Below, in pieces: positions 25,049-34,292 of a DNA stretch of 53,191 bases. Under the pieces are notes generated by a model. That model did not search any database and was not told the origin of the DNA. It saw only the letters and a list, made by a program, of their open reading frames with translations. This DNA comes from Methylotenera sp. Its GTDB lineage: Bacteria; Pseudomonadota; Gammaproteobacteria; Burkholderiales; Methylophilaceae. Each line of letters begins with the position of its first letter. The first letter of the stretch is position 1. The position numbers and the translations under genes are program-made. The DNA is taken from the NCBI GenBank assembly GCA_021732405.1, contig JAKFVB010000019.1, positions 1 to 53,191 of the forward strand. Direction: 5' to 3'.

Positions 25049-26854
25049 CTACTGCAGATTAAATTTGGCAACCATTAGTTCAATTTTGTCTAAATCGGTA
25101 TTGCTTAATACTTTGTTCGCATTGGCATTTAGCTTGGTCATCTGGCTATGCAGCACCTGCTGTTTAACGCTTAAAATATTGCTGGGATGCATGGATAATT
25201 GGCGTAAACCCATACCTATTAGTAATTTGGTCAGCTTGGCGTCACCCGCCATTTCACCACATACTGCAACCGATTTACCCAGCTTTGCACCCGCTTTAAT
25301 GGTGATTGAAATCAGCTTTAAAACGGACGGATGCAGCGCATTGTAAAGGTGCGCCACTGCGTCATCTGTGCGATCAATCGCCAGCGTATATTGAATTAAA
25401 TCGTTGGTACCTATCGACATAAAATCCAATTCTTTGGCAAAAGCTTCGGCATTAATCGCCGCAGCTGGCACCTCAATCATACCGCCTAATGCAATATTTT
25501 CATCAAACGGAATATTCTGTTTACGCAAACTGGCTTTTGCACGCTCAAGCAATAGTTTGGTTTGGCGCAACTCGGATAATGTAGACAACATGGGAATTAA
25601 AATTTTAATATGCCCATAGTGCGATGCGCGCAAAAGTGCACGCAATTGCGTATGAAAAATTTGCGGCTCACTTAAGCATAAACGCACCGCACGCAGGCCC
25701 AATGCGGGGTTAGCGCAGTTACTTACCGTGTCTGGGTTCATTTGTTTATCAGCACCCAAATCCAGCGTGCGAATAGTAACTGGCATACCTTTCATGGCTT
25801 CTGCCACTTGCTTATAAGCTAAAAATTGCTCTTCTTCATCGGGCATTTCGCGCTTGTTCATAAACAAAAATTCGGTGCGGTATAAACCAATGCCAGTCGC
25901 GCCCGCTGCTTTTACTGCAATCACGTCTTCTGGCACTTCAATATTGGCTTGCAGCTCAATCGCCGTGCCGCACATGGTGACTGCTTTGGTGGATTTAATG
26001 CGCTGTAATTTTTGCTGTTCCAGCTCCCACTGCTCTTGTCGCAACTTGTATTCGGCCAAAATCTCTTTACTTGGGTTAACAATCACTACACCCAAACTTC
26101 CGTCTACAATAATCAGCTCATTGTCATCAATCAAATCACGCGCGCGCTGCAAAGCCACAATGGATGGAATATTTAAGCTGCGCGCCAAAATAGCCGTATG
26201 CGATGTCACGCCGCCCACATCGGTAATAAACGCGGCAAAATGGTGTTGCTTAAATTGAATAGCATCGGCTGGCGAAATATCATGCGCCACCAAAATTGTG
26301 GCGTTTTCTTGCTGCTTAACCGATTGCTGTTTGCTGGACTGTTGATTAGCCGCTTGATTTGGCGCTTGATTAGGATGACCCAATAGCACTTTAATCACAC
26401 GCTCTACAACCTGCACCACGTCTTGCTTGCGCTCACGCAGGTATTCATCTTCAATGGCTTCAAACTGCTCAACAATATCATCCATCTGCTGCTTAATCGC
26501 CCATTCCGCGTTGCATTGTTCTCTGCGGATAATGTCTTTAGGGATTTCTGATAGCGATTTATCGGCCAGCATCATCAAATGCGTATTGATAAAAGCACTG
26601 ATTTCAGCAGGTGCATTTTTAGAAAGCTGGCTTTGAATAGTTTCTAAATCTTTTTTAACGGTGTTGATAGCCGCACTAAAGCGCGTAATTTCATCATCCA
26701 CCAAATGGGCTGGTAATACATAATGCACCACCTCTAGCAGTGCATTTGAAACTAAATGCGCACGGCCAATCGCAATACCACTGGATACGCCAATGCCATG
26801 AATGCTAAAACTTGAGGCGCTAAAGCTGGATTGTGTATTGTGCTGGTTGTGCAA
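25049..26854 (-). CDS. ptsI: PTS enzyme I (phosphoenolpyruvate-protein phosphotransferase)
   Basis: Takes phosphate from PEP and passes it to HPr. The 601 residues include the N-terminal HPr-binding and phosphohistidine domain with active His219 in GGVTSHTAILARS, and a C-terminal PEP-binding TIM barrel with TGIGLYRTEFLFM, DLGADKQ, GGMIEVPAA and SIGTNDLIQYTLA. No GAF domain precedes it, so it is EI rather than the nitrogen-type EI(Ntr). A Gln/Asn-rich stretch at about 159-184 (NQAPNQAANQQSSKQQ) interrupts the domain before strand ATILVAHDISPAD. The gene begins two bases after the HPr stop. Confidence 0.95.
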   Translation of the reverse strand: MHNQHNTQSSFSASSFSIHGIGVSSGIAIGRAHLVSNALLEVVHYVLPAHLVDDEITRFSAAINTVKKDLETIQSQLSKNAPAEISAFINTHLMMLADKSLSEIPKDIIRREQCNAEWAIKQQMDDIVEQFEAIEDEYLRERKQDVVQVVERVIKVLLGHPNQAPNQAANQQSSKQQSVKQQENATILVAHDISPADAIQFKQHHFAAFITDVGGVTSHTAILARSLNIPSIVALQRARDLIDDNELIIVDGSLGVVIVNPSKEILAEYKLRQEQWELEQQKLQRIKSTKAVTMCGTAIELQANIEVPEDVIAVKAAGATGIGLYRTEFLFMNKREMPDEEEQFLAYKQVAEAMKGMPVTIRTLDLGADKQMNPDTVSNCANPALGLRAVRLCLSEPQIFHTQLRALLRASHYGHIKILIPMLSTLSELRQTKLLLERAKASLRKQNIPFDENIALGGMIEVPAAAINAEAFAKELDFMSIGTNDLIQYTLAIDRTDDAVAHLYNALHPSVLKLISITIKAGAKLGKSVAVCGEMAGDAKLTKLLIGMGLRQLSMHPSNILSVKQQVLHSQMTKLNANANKVLSNTDLDKIELMVAKFNLQ

Positions 26855-26856
26855 AG

Positions 26857-27126
26857 TTACTCGCCTTCACCAAAATAATCATTCACCAGCGTTTCTATTG
26901 CAGCAATGGCGGCAATTTCATCCTCGCCACTTGCCTCTAAGGTCACGGTTGAGCCTTTGGCCGCAGCCAGCATCATCACACCCATAATACTTTTGGCGTT
27001 CACTTTGCGACCATTGCGTTCTATCCAAATCTCAGCAGAAAACTGGCTTGCTGTTTGTGTGAGTTTGCTGCTGGCACGCGCATGCAAGCCTAATTTATTA
27101 ATAATGACGATGTCTTGTTTAATCAT
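26857..27126 (-). CDS. ptsH: Phosphocarrier protein HPr
   Basis: An 89-residue phosphocarrier. His15 in KLGLHARASS is the site phosphorylated by EI, and Ser46 in NAKSIMGVMMLAAAKGS is the site expected for HPr kinase, whose gene lies upstream in the same run. It sits between the mannose-type EIIA (26 bases) and ptsI (2 bases). With no EIIB/EIIC genes here, it probably serves as a regulatory relay, possibly reporting PEP status to RapZ, EIIA or transcription. Confidence 0.96.
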   Translation of the reverse strand: MIKQDIVIINKLGLHARASSKLTQTASQFSAEIWIERNGRKVNAKSIMGVMMLAAAKGSTVTLEASGEDEIAAIAAIETLVNDYFGEGE

Positions 27127-27152
27127 TTTTATATATTCTTATTAGTGTTCAT

Positions 27153-27566
27153 TTAGGATTGTTTATTGTGATGACAGCCTGATTTTGTAAAATGCACCAC
27201 ACCATCGCGCCCGCCACTCACTGCTTTTTCCACAATTTTCTTAATAGATTCATTGCGATACGTTAACACGCGCACAAGCATTGGCAAATTTAATCCTGCA
27301 ACACCTTCTACATCATGGCCTGATAATAATTTAATCACCACATTGCAAGGGGTTGCGCCATACATATCCGATAGCACCAATACACCATCACCCGTATTTA
27401 ATTGCTCTACCAAAGCCTGTGCCTGCGGCAATACGTCGGCTGGGTCGTCATTTGTATTCACAGCAATTGCGGCTAGCTGCGGCGGCTGTTTGTTCATCAC
27501 ATGTTTCGCGCAGTCAATTAAGCTTTCGCCCAACTGGCCATGCGCGATAATCAAAATACCAATCAT
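27153..27566 (-). CDS. PTS EIIA component, mannose/fructose (ManX-like) type
   Basis: A 137-residue cytosolic domain protein of the mannose-family EIIA fold, with active His9 in IIAHGQLGESL, the family block VLVLSDMYGATPCNV near 79-93, and VAGLNLPMLVRVLTY near 109-123. The family normally passes phosphate to EIIB and the sugar permease, but none is encoded in the window. Stand-alone forms next to hprK-rapZ-ptsH-ptsI are common in betaproteobacteria and are assigned regulatory roles. It begins 76 bases after rapZ. Confidence 0.93.
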   Translation of the reverse strand: MIGILIIAHGQLGESLIDCAKHVMNKQPPQLAAIAVNTNDDPADVLPQAQALVEQLNTGDGVLVLSDMYGATPCNVVIKLLSGHDVEGVAGLNLPMLVRVLTYRNESIKKIVEKAVSGGRDGVVHFTKSGCHHNKQS

Positions 27567-27642
27567 CTTTGCTGTTTTACCTTTTAAATTTTTAACTTTT
27601 AATTTTTTTAGGATATTGTTGAATGTTCAATCTAGCCAATAT

Positions 27643-28506
27643 CTAATCTAACTCGCGATGCCGAATAATGACTTGTTGCTTAGAATTGTTATACAAGTGT
27701 TGTTTAAAATACGCACTTAATTGCTCTACAAAATACACAGACCGATGCTGCCCGCCTGTGCAACCTATTGCTACTGTTAAATAACTGCGGTTATCCGCGT
27801 TAAAGCTGGGCAACCATTTTTGTACATAATGCTGAATATCCGCCAGCATTTCAATGGCGGCGGGTTGATTCGCCAAAAACGTTTGTACCGCTGCATCTTT
27901 ACCGGTTAATGGTTTTAAAATGGGGTCGTAATGCGGGTTTGGCAAGCTGCGCACATCGAATACAAAATCGGCATCTAGCGGAATGCCATTTTTAAAGCCA
28001 AACGAGGTAAATAGTAAAACCAAACCCTTATTGGTATTGGTTTTCTCAAACGAAATTAGCTCACGCACATGATTGCGCAATGCATTTGCGCTTAAATTGC
28101 TGGTATCAATATGATGGCCCAGCGCTGCAACCCCTGCCAGCAAATCGCGCTCACTGGCAATACTTTCGGCCAATGTCGTGTTTTCATTACTTAAAGGATG
28201 TTTGCGTCGCGTTTCCGAAAAGCGCTTAACCAAGGTTTCCACGGCAGACTCTAAAAACAATACTTGCACTTGGTTGCCATCGGCTTTTAGCGATTCAATC
28301 GCTTGTGGCAAAGCCTCTAGCGCAGCGCTGCGACTATCGATACTAATGGCAATTTTGCTGTGATTTGTAGCATTTAAATGCTGGGTAATTTGTGGCAACA
28401 AGGTAGCAGGCAAATTATCGATGCAGTAAAAATTATTGTCTTCTAAGGCACGTAACACAATACTTTTACCTGAGCCAGAAAGACCCGTCACAATAATAAT
28501 TTGCAT
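27643..28506 (-). CDS. rapZ: RNase adapter / nucleotide-binding protein RapZ
   Basis: In enterobacteria RapZ binds small RNAs and RNase E to control glucosamine-6-phosphate synthase. Whether that holds in this lineage is not known from sequence. The 287 residues carry the P-loop GLSGSGKS at 8-15, YCIDNLPATLLP near 28-39, the DVRSLPNPHYDP block near 184-195, and the C-terminal IGCTGGQHRSVYFVEQL near 247-263. Its ATG shares one base with the hprK stop (TAATG), so translation is coupled, and the PTS genes follow. Confidence 0.95.
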   Translation of the reverse strand: MQIIIVTGLSGSGKSIVLRALEDNNFYCIDNLPATLLPQITQHLNATNHSKIAISIDSRSAALEALPQAIESLKADGNQVQVLFLESAVETLVKRFSETRRKHPLSNENTTLAESIASERDLLAGVAALGHHIDTSNLSANALRNHVRELISFEKTNTNKGLVLLFTSFGFKNGIPLDADFVFDVRSLPNPHYDPILKPLTGKDAAVQTFLANQPAAIEMLADIQHYVQKWLPSFNADNRSYLTVAIGCTGGQHRSVYFVEQLSAYFKQHLYNNSKQQVIIRHRELD

Positions 28507-29507
28507 TATTTTGCCTGCCGACTTTTTATTTTAGAAGGTTGAGAAGTCGCTAATTTAGCGTTTTCTATGCTGTCTTTTTGTATCATTTGTTTTTGGCGTT
28601 GGCTAAATTGTTTTGTGGCATTGATACCCCGTATCAGTAGCATATGGTTGCGTACCGCCACCTCTAACAATACCGCAATATTGCGGCCCGCCGCAATCGG
28701 TATGACCACCTTGGTAACATCTACACCCAATACCTGCTCATGCTGGGTTTTGACATTAAGCCTGTCTAATCCCATCGGGTTTAGCGCGTCTGCCAGCTCT
28801 AGCTGAATAATCAAATCCAGCGGCTTGGTCGGCTTAACAGCGTTATCGCCAAATAGTGCGCGAATATTCAAAATTCCAAGGCCTCTTACCTCTAAAAAGT
28901 CTTGTAATAATGCAGGGCAACGGCCCTCAATGCGCTCTGGGGATATTTTAAAAAAATCGACGATATCATCGGCCACCAAACGATGGCCGCGCGTAATCAG
29001 CTCTAACGCCAGCTCGCTTTTACCAATTGCCGCATTGCCTTTAATCAGCACACCAAAACCTTGAACTTCCATAAAAACACCGTGCAAGCTGGTGGTTTCG
29101 GCCATGGCCAATTTTAAATAATGGCTTAATAAATCCATTAACTGCGGGCTTTGCATGGGTGAAGTAAATAAAGGAATGCAATGCGTATTAGCGGCGGAAA
29201 TCAATTCTTTGGGTGCTTTTTCGCCATTTGCTACAACCACTGCGGCTAAATCGGTGGCGTACAGATTGGCAATCGCCTGCTGCATGGCAATAATACTGAG
29301 TGAATTTAAATAATCCATCTCCGCACAGCCTAATACCTGTACGCGGTTTGGATGCACAAAATTAAGATGCCCAATTAATGCCAGAGATGGCTTGGTGACT
29401 TTTTCGGAATTAAGTTGGTTGTTGCCGCCATCAAGCCCAGCAATCCAGTTGAGCTTGAGCTTGAGGCGGGTTTCTTTGAAAAGATCGGCTACGTTAATTT
29501 GAGCCAT
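28506..29507 (-). CDS. hprK: HPr kinase/phosphorylase
   Basis: Phosphorylates HPr on the regulatory serine and removes it again. The 333 residues have an N-terminal domain (1-130) and a C-terminal kinase domain with His142 (HGVFMEVQG), the P-loop GNAAIGKS at 157-164 (an Ala-Ala variant of the usual GxSGxGKS), HRLVADD near 175-181 and the signature LEVRGLGILNIRALFG near 204-219. It follows hpf by 14 bases. In proteobacteria the kinase is linked to virulence and carbon regulation rather than catabolite repression as in Firmicutes. Confidence 0.95.
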   Translation of the reverse strand: MAQINVADLFKETRLKLKLNWIAGLDGGNNQLNSEKVTKPSLALIGHLNFVHPNRVQVLGCAEMDYLNSLSIIAMQQAIANLYATDLAAVVVANGEKAPKELISAANTHCIPLFTSPMQSPQLMDLLSHYLKLAMAETTSLHGVFMEVQGFGVLIKGNAAIGKSELALELITRGHRLVADDIVDFFKISPERIEGRCPALLQDFLEVRGLGILNIRALFGDNAVKPTKPLDLIIQLELADALNPMGLDRLNVKTQHEQVLGVDVTKVVIPIAAGRNIAVLLEVAVRNHMLLIRGINATKQFSQRQKQMIQKDSIENAKLATSQPSKIKSRQAK

Positions 29508-29521
29508 AATTAAGGGTTAAG

Positions 29522-29866
29522 TTAGTTAAGAGTTTGGTTTTCATCAACAGCTTGATGCTTCACAGCACCGTTGGTTTTGTGATGACTACCCAATTTTTCT
29601 TTGTGTTTGACGACCTGACGGTCTAGCTTGTCGGTCAACATGTCAATCGCACTGTACATGTTTTCGTCTATGCACTCGGCATGTAAATCATTGCCGGGCA
29701 CGTGTAATGTAGCCTCTACTTTTTGGGCGAGCTTTTCTACACTCATGGTAACTTTTACGTCAATCACATGATCAAAGTGATTGCGGATTCTAACTAGCTT
29801 GCTTTGCACATACTCACGCATGGCAGGGGTAATTTCTAAGTGATGTCCAGTTAATTGTAAATTCAT
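29522..29866 (-). CDS. hpf: Ribosome hibernation promoting factor, short form
   Basis: Binds the 30S subunit and helps form inactive 100S dimers in stationary phase. I start it at the ATG at 29866 (MNLQLTGHHLEITPAMREYV), with an AAGGAG ribosome site 6-11 bases upstream; this gives 114 residues, the short HPF type without the long C-terminal dimerisation domain. It follows rpoN in the common order rpoN-hpf. The ptsN gene often found next is absent. A long hairpin (29881-29944) sits just upstream of the ribosome site. Its own promoter in the 156-base gap is likely, but I could not fix it. Confidence 0.92.
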   Translation of the reverse strand: MNLQLTGHHLEITPAMREYVQSKLVRIRNHFDHVIDVKVTMSVEKLAQKVEATLHVPGNDLHAECIDENMYSAIDMLTDKLDRQVVKHKEKLGSHHKTNGAVKHQAVDENQTLN

Positions 29867-29880
29867 GACTTGCTCCTTAT

Positions 29881-29944
29881 TGAAATTGTTCAAGAAGATT
29901 TAGCTTGCCAATAAGTAGCTAACTAAACTTATCGAACAATTTCA
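29881..29944 (-). promoter_or_regulatory. Long inverted repeat in the hpf leader
   Basis: Bases 29881-29891 and 29934-29944 are perfect 11-bp reverse complements enclosing 42 bases, which themselves hold a shorter TTAGCT/AGCTAA stem. On the minus strand the structure ends only a few bases before the AAGGAG ribosome site of hpf. It could modulate translation or be a protein-binding operator. Confidence 0.4.
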
Positions 29945-30022
29945 GTGTACACCTTTGGTTATTTTTTGCGAGATGCTTTGAGCAGATTGTTGCGTTTTTT
30001 TGTAAGGTTTTTGTAAAAACAG

Positions 30023-31597
30023 TTATAACGATTTGCGTAAATTAGCTGGCGGAATATTTAAAGACTCGCGATACTTAGCAATCGTTCGGCGCGCCACAAT
30101 AATGCCTTGCTTAGCTAATACATCGGTAATTTGATTATCTGACATTGGTTTTTTAGGCGTCTCTTCTGCCACCAATTGTTTAATCAGTGCGCGAATAGAA
30201 GTTGCTGAAGCAGAACCGCCCGCATCGGTTGAAACATGGCTACCAAAGAAATATTTAAGCTCAAAAACACCGCGCGGAGTGAGCATATACTTATGCGTTG
30301 TCACCCGCGAAATGGTCGATTCGTGCAATTCCAACTCTTCCGCAATTTCGCGTAACACCAAGGGACGCATGGCGATTTCACCATGTTCAAAAAAGTTACG
30401 TTGACGGTCTACAATAGCCTGAGAAACGCGCAAAATCGTTGAAAAACGCTGCTGGATATTTTTAATCATCCATTTGGCTTCTTGCATTTGAGTTTGCAAA
30501 TACTGATTCGAATTCTCACGATTACGCTTCAATATATCGGCATACATTTGGTTAATGCGCAATTTAGGAATCACGCCATCATTCAATGTGGCAATCCAAA
30601 TGCCTTTTACTTTCTTAACCAATACTTCATGCTGAATAAAATGATCGCGACTGAGTTGCGCAAAATCGCTACCAGGACGCGGGTTTTGTTGCTTGATTAA
30701 AGTTTGTGCCCCTTTTAGCGCAACATCATCACAATTCAACAATTTACGTAATTTAGCAAAATCTTTATTCGCCAAAACCGCTAAATGCTGCCCAACGACC
30801 AATTTAGCAATATCCAAAAATTCAGTCTTTTTTGGCAATGCATTTAATTGCAGCAATAAACATTCTTGCAGATTCACCGCACCCATACCTGGCGGATCTA
30901 AATGTTGAATCAGTTTAAGCGCGGTTTCTAGCTCTAATAATTCAACTTCTAATTCTGGCGGAAGCAGCTCTGCCATTTCCTCTAATGATTGCTCTAAATA
31001 ACCATCGTCATTAATACTATCAATCAGCAACAGCACCAAGGTTTGGTCGCGCTCTGACAAAGGCATTAATTTTAATTGGCTCAATAAATGATCACGCAGA
31101 CTAATAGAAATCACTTCTTGGCGCGTGTAATCGCTGTCATCATCGTCATGATTATTTTGGCGACCACCCTCATCCCAATTGCTCGCACTACCATATTCTT
31201 CATAGGTTTCGTCAAAATCTGCGGCTGAAAAATCTTCTGCTACGGATGTACTTTCTTGCTGAATGTCAGATGACTCTTGGCTATTAGCAGTACTGGTTTC
31301 TTGATAGTCGATACTATTAAATGAGTCTGGCTCATCGCCGTTTAATGCTTGCTTGCCGTCTGCATCTAAAGGATCGTTATCGGCGCTTTTTTGTAGCACG
31401 CCCTCATCAATACCAGCATCAAATTCGTCACCCGCATCTTCACCATCTACCAGCTCTAGCAGCGGGTTTTCTTGCAAAATTGTATCTAGCTCTTGATTTA
31501 ACTCTAAGCTAGACAATTGCAACAAACGAATCGATTGCTGCAATTGTGGCGTTAACGCCAAATTTTGCGACATTCTAAGTTGTAGATTTTGCTTCAT
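30023..31597 (-). CDS. rpoN: RNA polymerase sigma-54 factor
   Basis: Sigma factor for -24/-12 promoters, requiring AAA+ activators. The 524 residues contain the N-terminal Gln/Leu-rich activator region (LRMSQNLALTPQLQQSIRLLQL at about 6-27), an acidic variable region (about 60-150), the core-binding domain (about 160-330), the DNA-binding helix-turn-helix (about 385-410) and the C-terminal RpoN box ARRTIAKYRE near 502-511. It starts 6 bases after lptB. This window also encodes a sigma-54 activator (truncated, at 52333) and shows a sigma-54-type promoter at 35386. Confidence 0.97.
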   Translation of the reverse strand: MKQNLQLRMSQNLALTPQLQQSIRLLQLSSLELNQELDTILQENPLLELVDGEDAGDEFDAGIDEGVLQKSADNDPLDADGKQALNGDEPDSFNSIDYQETSTANSQESSDIQQESTSVAEDFSAADFDETYEEYGSASNWDEGGRQNNHDDDDSDYTRQEVISISLRDHLLSQLKLMPLSERDQTLVLLLIDSINDDGYLEQSLEEMAELLPPELEVELLELETALKLIQHLDPPGMGAVNLQECLLLQLNALPKKTEFLDIAKLVVGQHLAVLANKDFAKLRKLLNCDDVALKGAQTLIKQQNPRPGSDFAQLSRDHFIQHEVLVKKVKGIWIATLNDGVIPKLRINQMYADILKRNRENSNQYLQTQMQEAKWMIKNIQQRFSTILRVSQAIVDRQRNFFEHGEIAMRPLVLREIAEELELHESTISRVTTHKYMLTPRGVFELKYFFGSHVSTDAGGSASATSIRALIKQLVAEETPKKPMSDNQITDVLAKQGIIVARRTIAKYRESLNIPPANLRKSL

Positions 31598-31603
31598 ATA
31601 TGT

Positions 31604-32326
31604 TTACAGCCTAAAATCTTTACCCAAATATACTTCACGCACCGCTTCATTGTTCACAATATCAGCTGGATGCCCTGACGCAAACACCGTACCGTCATTC
31701 ACAATATAGGCACGGTCGCAAATACCTAAAGTTTCGCGCACATTGTGGTCTGTAATCAACACGCCAATATTTTTGCTGCTTAAAAAACGAATGATTTTTT
31801 GAATATCCAACACGGCAATTGGGTCGATACCCGCAAATGGCTCATCTAACAAAATAAAACTTGGGTTTGTGGCTAAACAGCGCGCTATCTCAACGCGACG
31901 GCGCTCACCGCCCGATAGGCTAATCGCGGTGCTATTACGAATATGCACGATATGTAACTCTTGCAGCAAAGACTCTAGCTGCGTATGCTGTTCAGCCTCA
32001 GTTAAATCTTGCAGTTCTAAAATGGCTAAAATATTTTCGGTAACGGTCAGTTTACGAAAAATAGACGGCTCTTGTGGCAAATAGGCTAAACCCATGCGCG
32101 CACGGCTATGAATGGGCATGCGACTTAAATCTTTACCATTGAGCAAAATACGGCCAGCATCTAAGGTTACCAAGCCAACTATCATGTAAAAGCTAGTCGT
32201 TTTGCCTGCGCCGTTTGGGCCCAGCAAACCGACCACTTCGCCACTATTAATTTGCAACGAAATATCTTGCACTACTGTGCGTGATTTGTAGGATTTACGT
32301 AGATGCTCTACAACGAGTTCGCTCAT
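31604..32326 (-). CDS. lptB: LPS export ABC ATPase LptB
   Basis: ATPase of the LptB2FG transporter that extracts LPS from the inner membrane. The 240 residues have Walker [10 protein letters not shown] near 36-44, the signature [14 protein letters not shown] near 138-151, and Walker [13 protein letters not shown] near 159-170. The SGGERRR motif and the adjacent lptA and lptC distinguish it from the similar LivF/G ATPases. LptF and LptG are not in the window. It starts 20 bases after lptA. Confidence 0.97.
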   Translation of the reverse strand: MSELVVEHLRKSYKSRTVVQDISLQINSGEVVGLLGPNGAGKTTSFYMIVGLVTLDAGRILLNGKDLSRMPIHSRARMGLAYLPQEPSIFRKLTVTENILAILELQDLTEAEQHTQLESLLQELHIVHIRNSTAISLSGGERRRVEIARCLATNPSFILLDEPFAGIDPIAVLDIQKIIRFLSSKNIGVLITDHNVRETLGICDRAYIVNDGTVFASGHPADIVNNEAVREVYLGKDFRL

Positions 32327-32346
32327 TTTTAGTTTTTTTAGTTAAT

Positions 32347-32982
32347 TTAATTAGACGGAGCTTCAAGCTTATTACTAAATCTTAAGGTTTTATCCACTCT
32401 TGGTGGCGGATTGTTGTTGCTAGATGAGTCTGGCTTATTGTCCGTGCTGGCAGCTGGTTTATTTTTAGGCTGAATAATGGCTTTTACACGCCCGCTTGAT
32501 GTACCGCCACTTTCAGATTTTGCACCGCCAATCACTTCGGCGAATTCGGCATTTGCGTCATAGCTAATATAGTCACCATACACAATATCTTCGCCACGTT
32601 TAACCCAAGCTTTTGTATAAAGTTGCACTTTATCCATACGCCCATCGTATTCAATACGCTGTCCGCTACCTTGCATATACTCATTTTTGCCTTCACGCTT
32701 TTGCTTGAAAGTGGTTGGATTACCCGTTGAGGTGCTATGCTGAAAGCCATCTTTATCTTCACGCACAATCAGCTTATCGGCACGAATCACCAAAGTACCT
32801 TGCGTTAAAATCACATTACCCGTGTAAGTACTGGTTTTTTTTGCATCGTTAACCGTTACCGTATCGGCTTCAAGCTCAATCGGCTTATCGCGGTCAGCCG
32901 ATTCAGCCCACACTTGCAAGCTAAAGCATAAGCTTAAACCCAAGCTTAACTGCAATAGACTTTTGCGAATAAGGTTACTCAT
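32347..32982 (-). CDS. lptA: LPS transport periplasmic protein LptA
   Basis: Forms the periplasmic bridge carrying LPS from LptC to LptD. The start is the ATG at 32982, preceded by CGGAGAAAC as ribosome site, giving 211 residues; the longer frame overlaps lptC. A signal peptide runs to about residue 26 (LGLSLCFSLQVWAES). The OstA beta-jellyroll follows (IELEADTVTVNDAKKTSTYTG to SGGTSSGRVKAI), then a low-complexity tail rich in Pro, Asn and Ser (about 165-200). The gap to lptC is 10 bases. Confidence 0.9.
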   Translation of the reverse strand: MSNLIRKSLLQLSLGLSLCFSLQVWAESADRDKPIELEADTVTVNDAKKTSTYTGNVILTQGTLVIRADKLIVREDKDGFQHSTSTGNPTTFKQKREGKNEYMQGSGQRIEYDGRMDKVQLYTKAWVKRGEDIVYGDYISYDANAEFAEVIGGAKSESGGTSSGRVKAIIQPKNKPAASTDNKPDSSSNNNPPPRVDKTLRFSNKLEAPSN

Positions 32983-32992
32983 TGTTTCTCCG

Positions 32993-33688
32993 CTATTTCT
33001 TTTTAATGGCTGACTTAGTGGCAGCATTCACTTTGTTCGATTGATTCTTAACTACTTTTTTTGCCTGTATTTTACTGGCTTTTGCAGATTTAGCTGCGTT
33101 TTTTGCTTGAACGGCTGGCGGCCGCTCATAATGCACTTTGACTCTATCCAATAAAGTCACTGTTTGTGCTTTTTTATCGTAAACCATTCCAACTGCCGTA
33201 ATCACTGTTTTCGGTGCTTGTTTAATTGTCACAGGCGCATTGGTTTTCACTAAATCTTGTTTTGGGAAAATCCATAATTTTTCTGTTAACACCTGCATTT
33301 CACCTTTACCCTCAAACGCTTGGCGCACTACTTTTACATTATCAACCAACTCTACTTCTTCGCCATTGCTGGAAATATATCCGCGCAAACCTTCAATTTG
33401 TGTATAAGGCTTATTCACTGTGTACTGCGTAAAACGCGGACGTTGCAACACGGTGCTATCGTCGTCAGGGTAATGCAACATTTCAGTAGCGGCTAAAATA
33501 TAGCGCAACTGCCCTAGCGCATCTGTTTGCGTGGTCACAAAATTATGCATGGTGTAATCGGGATCATGCCGATTACTACCATCCAGCTTAGGGCCTTGCT
33601 GCTCAACGGTTTGATTAATCCAAAACGTCAGCAAGGCCAGCATAACAGCCAGCACAATCGGAAAAAATAAAGCAGAACGACTTATCAT
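32993..33688 (-). CDS. lptC: LPS export protein LptC
   Basis: Membrane-anchored bridge between LptB2FG and LptA. The 231 residues start with a single membrane anchor (about 5-25) and carry a periplasmic jellyroll (about 30-190) with QIEGLRGYISSNGEEVELVDNV and YDKKAQTVTLLDRVKVHYE. The tail from about 196 to 231 is an unusual lysine- and alanine-rich extension (AKSAKASKIQAKKVVK) beyond the normal length of about 190 residues. It lies between kdsC (34 bases) and lptA (10 bases) in the LPS operon. Confidence 0.88.
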   Translation of the reverse strand: MISRSALFFPIVLAVMLALLTFWINQTVEQQGPKLDGSNRHDPDYTMHNFVTTQTDALGQLRYILAATEMLHYPDDDSTVLQRPRFTQYTVNKPYTQIEGLRGYISSNGEEVELVDNVKVVRQAFEGKGEMQVLTEKLWIFPKQDLVKTNAPVTIKQAPKTVITAVGMVYDKKAQTVTLLDRVKVHYERPPAVQAKNAAKSAKASKIQAKKVVKNQSNKVNAATKSAIKKK

Positions 33689-33722
33689 GCGGTTTAATTT
33701 TTCACCATTTATTTAGCAAAAA

Positions 33723-34292
33723 CTATTCAACAAAAAATGGCGCCATTTGGGCACTTAAGGTATCTTGTGCCTGCATAATAAGCTCACATAATTCGCGCAC
33801 AGCGCCATGCCCACCTTGCTTTTGCGTAATGTAGTGCGCACGATTTTTAACCGATAATGGCGCCGCGGGCACCGTTACTGCCAAGCCACAGCGTAACATC
33901 GGCGGCATATCCACTACATCATCACCCATAAAAGCTACACAATCAGCCGCAATATTTAGCTTGCCAATTAAATCGTTAAGCGCCACCAATTTATCATCTA
34001 CACCCTGATAAAAATGCGCAACACCTGTACTTTCAGAACGCTGTTTTACCACGTTTGATGTGCGCCCTGTAATAATCGCCATTTGTACACCGCTATTTTT
34101 TAGTAGCTTCATACCTAAGCCATCTTGTGTATTAAACGTTTTATATTCTTGACCGTCATCGCCGATGGTTAAACCGCCATCGGTCATCACGCCATCCACA
34201 TCAAAAATAACCAACTTAATTTTTTTTGCGCGATTTAAAACTTCTGCTGACACTTCCAAATTAAAATCCAAATCAAAGTCTAAATCGCTCAT
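33723..34292 (-). CDS. kdsC: 3-deoxy-D-manno-octulosonate 8-phosphate phosphatase KdsC
   Basis: HAD-family phosphatase releasing phosphate from KDO-8-P on the path to LPS core. The 189 residues have the nucleophile motif FDVDGVMTDG near 29-38, the TGRTSNVV segment near 76-83 and GDDVVDMPPM near 122-131 with Mg-binding acids. No cap domain is present, as expected for the tetrameric C0 form. Its ATG shares one base with the kdsD stop. It feeds the KDO used in LPS that LptABC export. Confidence 0.95.
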   Translation of the reverse strand: MSDLDFDLDFNLEVSAEVLNRAKKIKLVIFDVDGVMTDGGLTIGDDGQEYKTFNTQDGLGMKLLKNSGVQMAIITGRTSNVVKQRSESTGVAHFYQGVDDKLVALNDLIGKLNIAADCVAFMGDDVVDMPPMLRCGLAVTVPAAPLSVKNRAHYITQKQGGHGAVRELCELIMQAQDTLSAQMAPFFVE

